Shown piece after piece: positions 49,715 through 57,392 of a DNA stretch of 64,000 nucleotides. Origin of the DNA: Pseudomonas sp. Bout1 (GTDB lineage Bacteria > Pseudomonadota > Gammaproteobacteria > Pseudomonadales > Pseudomonadaceae); the NCBI RefSeq assembly GCF_034314165.1, contig NZ_JAVIWK010000001.1:1379001-1443000 (forward strand). Direction: 5' to 3'. Made by a program: the position numbers and the translations under genes. The stretch's first letter is position 1; each line of letters opens with the position of its first letter. The notes under the pieces are model-generated. The model saw only the letters and a list, made by a program, of their open reading frames with translations, was not told where the DNA came from and did not search any database.

Positions 49715-51685
49715 ATGGCCTATGAAACCGGAAATCCTGTGGAGCCCAACGGCTCTACGGATCCTCGCGACCTACGTGACAACGCGCAGATTATCGACAA
49801 GATCGTGAATAGTTCCGACCTGACTGTGCTCGGCAGGCTCGGAAAGGTTCTGAAGACAATGGCGGGGATGTATGCCGAGTTCACTCAGTTTCTGCTGCGC
49901 TCTGGGCTGGAGTCGGTGTATCTGGCCTACGGCCCAGGCATCGTGGTCGAGCGTGCAACTCAGCTGGTTCAGCGCAACGGTGAGCTTTACCGCGTTATCA
50001 ACCAGGCGGACTTGCCTCTCACCCTCACAGGTAACTGGGCGACGGACGCACCGAAGTTGTTCGCAGCCGGCGATGCTGGGCTGCGGGCAAATCTGAACAG
50101 CCCTACCGGGACAAGCTACGTTACCAGGGGGGGGCAGACGCTTGAGCAAAGCCTTGCGCAGAATGATCTTGTCGTGGCTCAGGCCAAGGCCGATATCGCC
50201 GTAGTTTCGAAGCGTACCGAGACGGGCGTCAACGGCGATCGCCTATTGCGAACCCGCATCCGGGCGGCGATGGGCGATGACACCTCGATCGTATTCCTGG
50301 GAGACTCCAACTTCCATGGAGCCGCATCGCTGGATGCCTACCGCAACAGCGCGGTCAATCTCCTGAAGCGAATGATCAACCAGGACTTCGGTCTCACCAG
50401 CTACGGGTTCACTCCCCTGATGTCGATGGGTTCGGGGACGCCGAATGCGACTCAGGATCTGCATGAAATCGCCTGGTCTCGAACTGACGGAGCGGCTCAC
50501 ACCTGGACCGCACGGGAAGGGGCGGCGGGATCCTACGTCATGCAGGGGCTGTCATGGGTATCAGTCCAGGCCGGCAACATCCTCAGCAGCACGATCCCAA
50601 CGTTCCAGCGCAAAGCGTTCATCTGGTGGATCGGTAACCCGGGCGGTGGCACCTTTGATGTAAAAATCAACGGCACAACAGCGGCCACGGTGAACACCAA
50701 CTCCGCTACCGTAACGCTGTTAAACGTTCAGGTGGTTGAGATTGCTGATAATGGTAGAGGCTCGTGCAAAATCGAGTGCATCACTACGAGCGCCGGAAAG
50801 GTCGAACTGTGCGGCTTCAGCTACAACGCCTATGTGAATGCCCTGACAGTGAACAATTTCTCCAACTCGGGCCGCCGGCTCCGCTGGCTGGATGAGCTGG
50901 CGATCAACAGCATGCTGATGCGCTGTGCATGCTTGGTGATGGGCCTTGGGCTGAATGACTATGGCGACAACAAGACCGACCCGGCGTACTTCGCTGCCTT
51001 CAAGCAGCGGATTGACTGGTTGATCCTGTACGCAAACTTCTATTCCGTGCCCGTAGTGGTGTGCGATCACGTCTGGTTGGGTGACGCCAATGACGTGACG
51101 CGCAAGGAGCTTGCGCGCCTGGCCAAGGAGACTGGAGGCGTATACATCCCGTTCCCTGAGATGTTTCAGAAGTCCGGCGAGCCGACCACTGACGCATACC
51201 GCGTCAGCGAACTGAAGCTGTTCTCGGATGGTGCTCATTGGAATGTGGCTGGGCACAAGTTCGAGGCGGAGTCAGTAGCGAAGTGGCTGGGGCTTTCCTG
51301 CTCTTCCAAAAAAGTCGCACTGGACAATTACGACTGGTGGTACCCGATCGCTTTCGGCTCAACAGGCGTGACGAATACGGGTACGAACTCCGACACAGTC
51401 ACAGCTGTTCGGAACTCGGGGCCGTCCAACGCCGAACTGCGCGCCTATGTATCGGGCATTACCGCCGCGACTCAGCGTGGTATGTGGACGGCCTGGCCAA
51501 CACGTGCCGGGATTGTTCAGGCATATGCGATGACGAATCAGTTGATGCCGAAAACAGACGGCACATCACGTGGTACGTACGTCGTGCTAGCAGGGGGGGC
51601 GGCGACGGCAAACCCAAACGCGGCTAATGACATCGCCCAGCACACCATGTTTGTCAGCTTCCCCACGGCTGACCACGGCGCATAG
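49715..51685 (+). CDS. SGNH-hydrolase tail fibre/spike protein
   Basis: The 656-residue protein has an N-terminal tail-attachment part of about 150 residues (helical, 'GNPVEPNGSTDPRDLRDNAQ') and a large SGNH/GDSL hydrolase. Block I has Ser in 'FLGDSNFHGAASLDAY', block III is 'GLGLNDYGDNK' and block V has Asp and His in 'LFSDGAHWNVAGH'. It most likely removes acetyl groups or other esters from a surface polysaccharide during adsorption. The C-terminal 500 residues are closely related to the Tat-exported protein at 53014, sharing 'PTFQRK', 'NNFSNSGRRLRWLDE' and 'TGTNSDTVTAVRNSG'-type blocks. Confidence 0.85.
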   Translation: MAYETGNPVEPNGSTDPRDLRDNAQIIDKIVNSSDLTVLGRLGKVLKTMAGMYAEFTQFLLRSGLESVYLAYGPGIVVERATQLVQRNGELYRVINQADLPLTLTGNWATDAPKLFAAGDAGLRANLNSPTGTSYVTRGGQTLEQSLAQNDLVVAQAKADIAVVSKRTETGVNGDRLLRTRIRAAMGDDTSIVFLGDSNFHGAASLDAYRNSAVNLLKRMINQDFGLTSYGFTPLMSMGSGTPNATQDLHEIAWSRTDGAAHTWTAREGAAGSYVMQGLSWVSVQAGNILSSTIPTFQRKAFIWWIGNPGGGTFDVKINGTTAATVNTNSATVTLLNVQVVEIADNGRGSCKIECITTSAGKVELCGFSYNAYVNALTVNNFSNSGRRLRWLDELAINSMLMRCACLVMGLGLNDYGDNKTDPAYFAAFKQRIDWLILYANFYSVPVVVCDHVWLGDANDVTRKELARLAKETGGVYIPFPEMFQKSGEPTTDAYRVSELKLFSDGAHWNVAGHKFEAESVAKWLGLSCSSKKVALDNYDWWYPIAFGSTGVTNTGTNSDTVTAVRNSGPSNAELRAYVSGITAATQRGMWTAWPTRAGIVQAYAMTNQLMPKTDGTSRGTYVVLAGGAATANPNAANDIAQHTMFVSFPTADHGA

Positions 51686-51701
51686 ATTGAAAACCACAAA
51701 C

Positions 51702-51725
51702 AGCCCGCCATGAGCGGGCTTTTTT
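51702..51725 (+). terminator. Terminator before endolysin
   Basis: Perfect 7-bp stem (agcccgc / gcgggct), 5-nt loop (catga), then five T; the endolysin ribosome site ccggag follows. It is nearly identical to the hairpin at 42287-42309. Confidence 0.8.
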
Positions 51726-51742
51726 ATTGCCCGGAGAAACAC

Positions 51743-52348
51743 ATGCCGATCACCGAGCAGCAGCTGCTGCAGATCCTCCCGAACGCCGGCCGCCAAGCCG
51801 GCGTTTTTGTTCCTGTGCTAAATACAGCTATGTCCAAGTACGGAATCGTCACGCGCCTGCGCATCGCTGCCTTCATCGCCCAGGTCGGGCATGAGTCGGG
51901 ACAGCTGACGCGCCTGGTGGAAAACCTGAACTACAGCGCAGAAGGACTGATGAAGACCTGGCCCGGCCGGTTCGACTTGCCTCGGGCCACGGCTGCCGCC
52001 CGCAAGCCCGAGCAGATCGCCAATATCGCGTACAGCGGACGCATGGGTAACGCAGCCCCGGGTGATGGCTGGAAGTACCGGGGGCGCGGCCTGATCCAGG
52101 TGACAGGGAAGAATAACTACACCGCGTGCGGGGATGCCCTGGGCCTGGACCTGCTTGGCAATCCCGATCGTTTGGAGCAACCGCAATACGCATCGCTTTC
52201 GGCGGCCTGGTACTGGTCAACCAATGGGTTGAACGCCTTGGCCGATGCCGGTGACCTCAAGGGGATCACCCAGCGCATCAATGGTGGGCAGACTGGCGCG
52301 GCAGATCGCGGCGAGCTGTACGCTCGGGCGCTGAAGGTGCTGGCGTGA
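51743..52348 (+). CDS. GH19 endolysin
   Basis: This 201-residue chitinase-like muramidase cleaves host peptidoglycan at lysis. Family blocks are 'LRIAAFIAQVGHESGQLTRL' (catalytic Glu in GHESG), 'GRMGNAAPGDGWKYRGRGLI' followed by 'QVTGKNNYTACG', and 'SAAWYWSTNGLNALAD'. It has no signal peptide, so it needs a holin. The ATG at 51743 follows CCGGAG; the longer frame is a shadow. It overlaps Rz by 4 nt. Confidence 0.95.
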   Translation: MPITEQQLLQILPNAGRQAGVFVPVLNTAMSKYGIVTRLRIAAFIAQVGHESGQLTRLVENLNYSAEGLMKTWPGRFDLPRATAAARKPEQIANIAYSGRMGNAAPGDGWKYRGRGLIQVTGKNNYTACGDALGLDLLGNPDRLEQPQYASLSAAWYWSTNGLNALADAGDLKGITQRINGGQTGAADRGELYARALKVLA

Positions 52349-52854
52349 CGCCGGTGCAGAAGTTGGCCGTGGCCCTGCTGGCCATGGCCGTGAGCTTCGG
52401 CGCCGCTTGGCAGGTGCAGGACTGGCGGTATGACGGGAAGCTGGCCAAGCAGGCGGGGCAGTTCCAGGCGGACCTCGACGCGATCGGCAATGCCGCCACC
52501 GCCCAGGCCCGCGCCGAACAAGACAAGCGCCTGGCCGCAGAGCAGCGCGTTACCGACTCCGACCAACAACACTTCAGGGAACTATCCGATGCCCAGCGCA
52601 ACCAGGCTCTGCTGCGTGACCGCCTTGCTACTGCTGATGTGCGGCTGTCAGTCCTCCTTGCCGAGGATCCAGCCAGTGGCTGCGACGTGCCTGCCACCCC
52701 CGGCGCCGTCGGCGTGGTTCATGCAGCCCGCCGAGCCAAACTTGACCCAGCGCATGCTCAACGAATTATCGCCATCACCGACGACGGGGATAACGCCGTG
52801 ATCGCGCTGCGGGCGTGCCAGGCATACGCAAAGGAAGTATCGATGCGGAAGTAA
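52345..52854 (+). CDS. Rz: Rz-like inner-membrane spanin
   Basis: The 169-residue protein has one N-terminal membrane helix ('KLAVALLAMAVSFGAAWQVQ') and a long periplasmic coiled coil ('DAIGNAATAQARAEQDKRLA'). It pairs with the Rz1 lipoprotein to fuse inner and outer membranes at lysis. It directly follows the endolysin with a 4-nt overlap. Rz1 is encoded inside it. Confidence 0.92.
   Translation: MTPVQKLAVALLAMAVSFGAAWQVQDWRYDGKLAKQAGQFQADLDAIGNAATAQARAEQDKRLAAEQRVTDSDQQHFRELSDAQRNQALLRDRLATADVRLSVLLAEDPASGCDVPATPGAVGVVHAARRAKLDPAHAQRIIAITDDGDNAVIALRACQAYAKEVSMRK
52589..52801 (+). CDS. Rz1: Rz1-like outer-membrane spanin lipoprotein
   Basis: The 70-residue frame lies wholly inside Rz in another phase. 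It has a signal peptide 'RLCCVTALLLLMCGC' with lipobox LMCGC, and a Pro-rich middle ('CLPPPAPSAWF'), as expected for Rz1. Embedded Rz1 genes are typical of lambda-like phages. Confidence 0.9.
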   Translation: MPSATRLCCVTALLLLMCGCQSSLPRIQPVAATCLPPPAPSAWFMQPAEPNLTQRMLNELSPSPTTGITP

Positions 52855-52958
52855 ATAAGCCCGGTTACCTTACCCGCTGGCCGTCACTGCAAATTCAGCC
52901 AATCCGGTCCAGGTGAATAACCCTGGTACTGGGGATGAAAAGTTGGCCGGCGCCGATG

Positions 52959-52986
52959 TTGAATTAGCTCGTTGCGTATGTATACT
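52959..52986 (+). promoter_or_regulatory. Promoter of the Tat-SGNH moron
   Basis: TTGAAT (52959-52964) and TATACT (52981-52986) with 16-bp spacing is close to the sigma-70 consensus. The predicted start near 52993 lies just upstream of the ribosome site, so the gene can be read in the lysogen. Confidence 0.75.
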
Positions 52987-53013
52987 CCCGCAACATTTTG
53001 GGGGGGTGGCATT

Positions 53014-54603
53014 TTGGTATTGTCGCGGCGTGGCTTTATGAAAGCAGGTACAGCATTGATGGCGCTTTCCACGCCAGCAGCGCAAGCCATTGGGGCTTCT
53101 GCGATAGGAGGCAGGAGTGCATCGCCGGAGTCCTATTCAAGTCTATTGAAACTGGGAGCGTTAGTGCCCTCCATGCTTTCCCGGGTGAGGGCTAATGCCT
53201 CGCCGACTTCAGCTGTTTGTGTGCTGGGCGATTCGATAAGCCATGGGGCATTCGCCGGTGATCTATATCGTAATAGCTGGGTAAACATATTCAAAAGAAT
53301 GTTCAATGCTGAATTTGAAGTGTCCGGCTACGGTTTTGTACCGTTGCTGGAGTTGGGGGCGGGTGATACATTCTCACAAGATATACATGATGTTTTATTG
53401 ACGAGCATAAATGGTGAGTCAATCCACTGGATTCCACATAATGGATCTAACGGCGAGTATGTTCCTCAAGGGCTTTCTTGGAGGTCTACTTTAGTAGGGA
53501 ATATTATCTCTACGAAAATTCCTACATTTCAAAGAGTCGTTTTGGTCTGGTATATCGGCATGCCTGGCGGCGGGACTTTTGATGTTAAGGTGAATGGCGA
53601 AGTAGTTGCTGCTGTAGACACTGACGCAAGTGTCCGTCAGCCATTTAATTATATTGCTGTACAGGCTTTAGACGACGGATCCGGCTCATGCAAAGTGGAG
53701 TGCATTACGACCTCAGCAGGAATAGTTGAGCTATGTGGATTTAGTTATGTGGCGAAAGAAGGCGAACTCGTTGTCAATAATTTCTCAAATTCCGGTAGGC
53801 GATTGCGTTGGCTTGACGAGAATGCCATTGCCAGATTGATGAGCGGAAGCGCGATGTTCATCTGCGCGCTCGGATATAATGATAGTGGAGAAAACTCAAA
53901 AAAAGGAACATATTATGCGGAATTTAAAAAAAGAATAGATTGGATTGTAAAGTATTCAATTGCATATGATGTTCCAGTTGTCGTGCCTGACTTTGTTTGG
54001 AATAAGCCTGGAAATGATGTTACGAGGCGCCAATTGCAACGGCTGGCCAAACAAACTAATGGGATATATATTCCATTTCCGGACATGTTTAACAAGTTTG
54101 GAGAGTTTTCAAGTGATAAGTATAGGATACATGATTTAAAGATGTTTTCTGATGGCGCGCATCCTGGCGTTCTGGGTCACCAGTACATAGCAGAGGTTAT
54201 ATCAAAGTGCCTGGGGCTAACGTGTGGCTCGAAGAAAATTGCACTTCAGCAGTATGATTGGTGGATGCCTATTGCACTAAGTGCAACAGGGATAACTAAC
54301 GCTGGTACTAACTCAGATACGGTAACAGCTGTAAGAAATTCCGGAAAGAACAGAGCGGATCTACGCGTGTACGTGAACGGTATAACTGGTGCAACTACTC
54401 GTGGAATGTGGGCCTCATGGCCTGTACGAGCAGGAATTCGACAATCATTTGCCCTGCCTTCAATTCCACTGCAACAAAAAACTGATGGCACCTCCAGGGG
54501 GACGTTCACCATTCTGGCTGGAGGAGAGAGCACTGCAAATCCCAATGCCTACAATGATATATCGCAGCACTTCATGTTCACATCATTCCCGACAGCTGAC
54601 TGA
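53014..54603 (+). CDS. Tat-exported SGNH hydrolase, lysogenic-conversion candidate
   Basis: The 529-residue protein has an N-terminal twin-arginine signal 'LSRRGFMKAGTALMALSTPA' (S-R-R-x-F-M-K) with a cleavage region 'PAAQAIGA'. The SGNH hydrolase has Ser in 'VLGDSISHGAF', block III 'ALGYNDSGENS' and catalytic Asp/His in 'MFSDGAHPGVLGH'. It matches the C-terminal 500 residues of the tail protein at 49715 along its whole length, but lacks the attachment part and is visibly more AT-rich. The TTG at 53014 is chosen because it follows the predicted transcription start and a G-run; the earlier ATG at 52978 lies inside the promoter. It may de-esterify the phage receptor. Confidence 0.82.
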   Translation: MVLSRRGFMKAGTALMALSTPAAQAIGASAIGGRSASPESYSSLLKLGALVPSMLSRVRANASPTSAVCVLGDSISHGAFAGDLYRNSWVNIFKRMFNAEFEVSGYGFVPLLELGAGDTFSQDIHDVLLTSINGESIHWIPHNGSNGEYVPQGLSWRSTLVGNIISTKIPTFQRVVLVWYIGMPGGGTFDVKVNGEVVAAVDTDASVRQPFNYIAVQALDDGSGSCKVECITTSAGIVELCGFSYVAKEGELVVNNFSNSGRRLRWLDENAIARLMSGSAMFICALGYNDSGENSKKGTYYAEFKKRIDWIVKYSIAYDVPVVVPDFVWNKPGNDVTRRQLQRLAKQTNGIYIPFPDMFNKFGEFSSDKYRIHDLKMFSDGAHPGVLGHQYIAEVISKCLGLTCGSKKIALQQYDWWMPIALSATGITNAGTNSDTVTAVRNSGKNRADLRVYVNGITGATTRGMWASWPVRAGIRQSFALPSIPLQQKTDGTSRGTFTILAGGESTANPNAYNDISQHFMFTSFPTAD

Positions 54604-54742
54604 GGCTCGGATCAAAAGGGATTTGTTCGTTCGGCAGGGACGCCGGTGAGGGGGCAGCGCGCATTGAAAATTACACTGGATAGTACAGTGTTGATGATTT
54701 GTGCGCTTAATCGTCAGCAAACACTAGGGATTTTGCGATAAA

Positions 54743-55102
54743 TTAGGTTCCGGGCTGTGGCCCCTTGAGCACGCTCAGTTCAAGCAGGATTCGTTGATTC
54801 TCCCTGAACAGGTAGTCCCGCTGCTCAGCAACAAGCTTCATGCTCAGAATGCCGGGCTCTGTGGACGCTTGCTTCACTTCGCCGAGTTCCACCAGCGCCG
54901 CCTTCAGTGCCTTCTCTGCTTTGGCCTTGCCTGCGGCCAGCGCATCATTCATTTGCACAAGGCCCGCGATATTTGCCCGTGACTTGCTAAGGTGGAGCTG
55001 TAGGTCGCTTATCTCGTCCTCGAGCATGGACGCATGATGCTTGTACATTTCCAGGGGCGTAGGGCAGCCAAGCCACTCGCAGGTGTCTTCATCGATGTTC
55101 AT
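54743..55102 (-). CDS. SOS-controlled coiled-coil phage protein
   Basis: The 119-residue protein starts 'MNIDEDTCEWLGCPTPLEMY', then a long coiled coil ('ASMLEDEISDLQLHLSKSRA', 'DALAAGKAKAEKALKAALVE'). It is transcribed towards the late genes from the right end of the prophage, alone on the minus strand here. A LexA box 18 bp upstream predicts induction by DNA damage. Small LexA-controlled genes at the ends of pseudomonad prophages are known, but the function of this one is not clear to me. Confidence 0.7.
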   Translation of the reverse strand: MNIDEDTCEWLGCPTPLEMYKHHASMLEDEISDLQLHLSKSRANIAGLVQMNDALAAGKAKAEKALKAALVELGEVKQASTEPGILSMKLVAEQRDYLFRENQRILLELSVLKGPQPGT

Positions 55103-55120
55103 GGGTTGCGCTTCCGAATG

Positions 55121-55136
55121 CTGTATGTGCATACAG
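55121..55136. promoter_or_regulatory. LexA (SOS) box
   Basis: ctgtatgtgcatacag matches CTG-N10-CAG with palindromic ctgtat/atacag arms. It is placed 18 bp before the ATG at 55102. Confidence 0.82.
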
Positions 55137-55330
55137 TAATCGAGGTGTATCAGATTTGGGAGTGGTGTTCGTCGGCAGGACGCCGGTGGCGGATTTCTTC
55201 CCCAAAACGCAACCGTTTGGACCAATGTTTATTGGGTTCAGAAGAGTCGCAAAAGTGGGTGTTGTATGAGGGCGTTTTCAGGCCCAAGGCCTTGATATTA
55301 AAGGCCTTGAGCGTTTCTTATGCGGCATCC
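55137..55330. other. Phage right-end noncoding segment
   Basis: No gene is seen. A direct repeat of aaggccttga occurs at 55286-55295 and 55301-55310, 15 bp apart and close to the att core. It could be an arm-type integrase or host-factor site. Confidence 0.4.
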
Positions 55331-55378
55331 CAGGCTTTGATGCCGAAAAGGTGCAACGTTTTGCTTGAATCGGTCAAG
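55319..55378 (-). pseudogene. yffB: Displaced 5' end of resident yffB
   Basis: Read on the minus strand from TTG at 55378, 'TDSSKTLHLFGIKA' lines up without gaps with the first 15 codons of yffB ('PNEIKHLHLYGIKA'). After the att core it runs into phage DNA and stops (WDAA-stop). This is the original start of the gene before integration; its native promoter should lie in 55379-55590. Confidence 0.8.
55331..55345. other. attR core
   Basis: Exact copy of the 15-bp attL core caggctttgatgccg. Host DNA lies to the right. Confidence 0.85.
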
Positions 55379-55590
55379 GAATTGCCCCCCTTTGGGCTGA
55401 CGCAGATGAAAGGTCACGGATTATGCCATGGCCAGCGGCTTTCGGTGCCGCTCGTCACGATTGCGTTTTACTGGTGTGCGACTTTTGTGCAAAAGCCATC
55501 GCGCAGCATAGGCGGCTAATATGGCACTTCAACAGGTAGTTGTTGCCTGATGTGTGTTGTTGCAAGTTGATTGTCTGGGAATCCCGCGTT

Positions 55591-57234
55591 ATGCAAACTG
55601 CCTACACCGTACTTATCCTGCTGATGCTGGTCAGCGTTTCGCGCCTTGTCGGGCGTGTTATCCCACTGCCGTTGCCGTTGGTGCAGATTGCCGCCGGTGC
55701 TTTGTTGGCGTGGCCGACGCTGGGGCTGCATGTGGCCCTGGACCCTGAGTTGTTTCTTTTCCTGTTTCTGCCGCCGCTGCTGTTCTCTGATGGCTGGCGC
55801 ATGCCCAAGCGTGAGCTGTGGGCCTTGCGTGGGCCGATTTTGACGCTGGCGGTGGGTTTGGTGCTGTTCACGGTGGTGGGCGCCGGTTACTTCATTCATT
55901 GGCTGCTACCCACTATCCCGTTGCCGGTGGCCTTCGCCCTGGCGGCGGTGTTGTCGCCGACGGATGCGGTGGCGGTGTCGGCGATTTCCCAGAACCGTCT
56001 GCCGCAGCCATTGATGCATATGCTCCAGGGCGAAGCCTTGATGAACGATGCATCGGGCCTGGTGACCTTCAAGTTTGCCCTGGCGGCGGCGTTGACCGGG
56101 GTGTTCTCCCTGGGCGATGCCAGCCTGACCTTTGTTTTGGTGGCCGTGGGCGGGCTGGCGGTGGGTGTGGCCCTGAGTTGGCTGGTGGGCCGCTTGCGCT
56201 CGTGGATGATCGCCCGGGGCTGGGACGACCCGGCGACTCACGTGGTGTTTATGTTGCTGCTGCCGTTCGCCGCGTACGTGCTGGCGGAACGCCTTGGTGC
56301 ATCGGGGATTCTGTCAGCAGTGGCGGCGGGCATGATGCAAAGCTGGCTCGACCTGCTGCCGCGCCAGACCAGCACCCGGCTGCTCAATCGCAGCGTCTGG
56401 TCGCTGCTGGAGTTTGCGTTTAACGGCTTGATCTTCTTGCTGCTGGGTCTGCAATTGCCAGACATCATCAAGGCGGTGGTCAGCCATGAACCGACGCTAT
56501 GGCCGACATTGCTCTATCGCTGCCTGGACGTGATCGCGATTTTCCTGGTGTTGGTGGTGCTGCGGTTTATCTGGGTACAAAGCATCTGGCGCCTGTCGGG
56601 CTTATTGCGCCGGATTCGTGGGAAAAGTGAGCTGACGCTGGTGCCTACGGCCCGTTCCTGCTGGTTGCTGACCGTCGGTGGCGTACGCGGTGCCGTGACC
56701 CTGGCGGGTGTGATGTCGGTACCGTTACTGCTTGCGCCGGGGCAGGATTTTCCCGAGCGCGACCTGCTGATCTTCATCGCCGCCGGTGTGATCCTGCTGT
56801 CGTTGGTCGCGGCCTGCATCACTTTGCCGCTGCTGTTACGCGGCATCGAGAAGAGCCCGGATGAGAAACGCCACAATGAAGTGCGGGAGGCCTGGAAGAA
56901 GACCGCCGTGGCTGCTATCCATGCCCTGGAAGCCGAAGAACCCGCTGAAGCTGCACCCCAGGATGCCGCCCAGGCAGCCTTGGCCACCGAGCTCAAGGCG
57001 CGGTTGATGTCGGAGTATCGTCATCAACTGGAAGTGTTCAACGATTCGGCCGAAGCCCAGGCGCTGGCGTTGCAGATGGACCAACTGGAGCGCAAGTTGC
57101 GGCTCAAGGCCCTGCGGGCGCAGCGTCTGGAACTGTATAGCCTGAGCCGTCACCACCAGATTGGTGATGATGTGCTACGGGAGGTGTTGGCGGATCTGGA
57201 TATGAGCGAGGCGAATCTGGGTCATATCAAATAA
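55591..57234 (+). CDS. CPA1-type Na+/H+ antiporter
   Basis: The 547-residue membrane protein has about 12 helices and the NhaP/CPA1 core: 'FLFLPPLLFSDGWRMPKREL', 'FALAAVLSPTDAVAVSAISQ' (TDAVAVS motif), 'LMHMLQGEALMNDASGLVTF' (NDASG with ion-binding ND) and 'VGGVRGAVTLAGVMSVPLLL'. The C-terminal tail of about 130 residues is cytoplasmic and helical ('QALALQMDQLERKLRLKALR'). It exports sodium or another cation for protons across the inner membrane. It was divergent from yffB before the phage inserted. Confidence 0.93.
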   Translation: MQTAYTVLILLMLVSVSRLVGRVIPLPLPLVQIAAGALLAWPTLGLHVALDPELFLFLFLPPLLFSDGWRMPKRELWALRGPILTLAVGLVLFTVVGAGYFIHWLLPTIPLPVAFALAAVLSPTDAVAVSAISQNRLPQPLMHMLQGEALMNDASGLVTFKFALAAALTGVFSLGDASLTFVLVAVGGLAVGVALSWLVGRLRSWMIARGWDDPATHVVFMLLLPFAAYVLAERLGASGILSAVAAGMMQSWLDLLPRQTSTRLLNRSVWSLLEFAFNGLIFLLLGLQLPDIIKAVVSHEPTLWPTLLYRCLDVIAIFLVLVVLRFIWVQSIWRLSGLLRRIRGKSELTLVPTARSCWLLTVGGVRGAVTLAGVMSVPLLLAPGQDFPERDLLIFIAAGVILLSLVAACITLPLLLRGIEKSPDEKRHNEVREAWKKTAVAAIHALEAEEPAEAAPQDAAQAALATELKARLMSEYRHQLEVFNDSAEAQALALQMDQLERKLRLKALRAQRLELYSLSRHHQIGDDVLREVLADLDMSEANLGHIK

Positions 57235-57252
57235 CACCGCGGTGCTTACTTG

Positions 57253-57380
57253 TGGCGAGGGAGCTTGCTCCCGCTGGGTGACGAAGTCGCCCCAACGCTG
57301 GCGACTTCATTCATGCAGGAAAACGGCATCAGCCGGTTTACGATTGCTGCGCAGCCGAGCGGGAGCAAGCTCCCTCGCCA
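57253..57380. repeat. Inverted repeat pair (REP-like)
   Basis: tggcgagggagcttgctcccg and its perfect 21-bp reverse complement flank about 86 bp. It lies between convergent antiporter and dapC genes and probably also ends both transcripts. Confidence 0.85.
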
Positions 57381-57392
57381 CATTCAGAGCAG

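Noticed and set aside
49715..54603. A third VR in the tail or SGNH genes
   Set aside because: I found no copy of the 27-bp invariant homing end or the LARPVR ending in these genes. The similarity between the two SGNH proteins is spread evenly and is not adenine-biased in a short window.
55034..55519. Plus-strand 161-codon frame across attR
   Set aside because: It spans the SOS box, the att core and host DNA, and has no ribosome site or recognisable sequence. It is a junction artefact.
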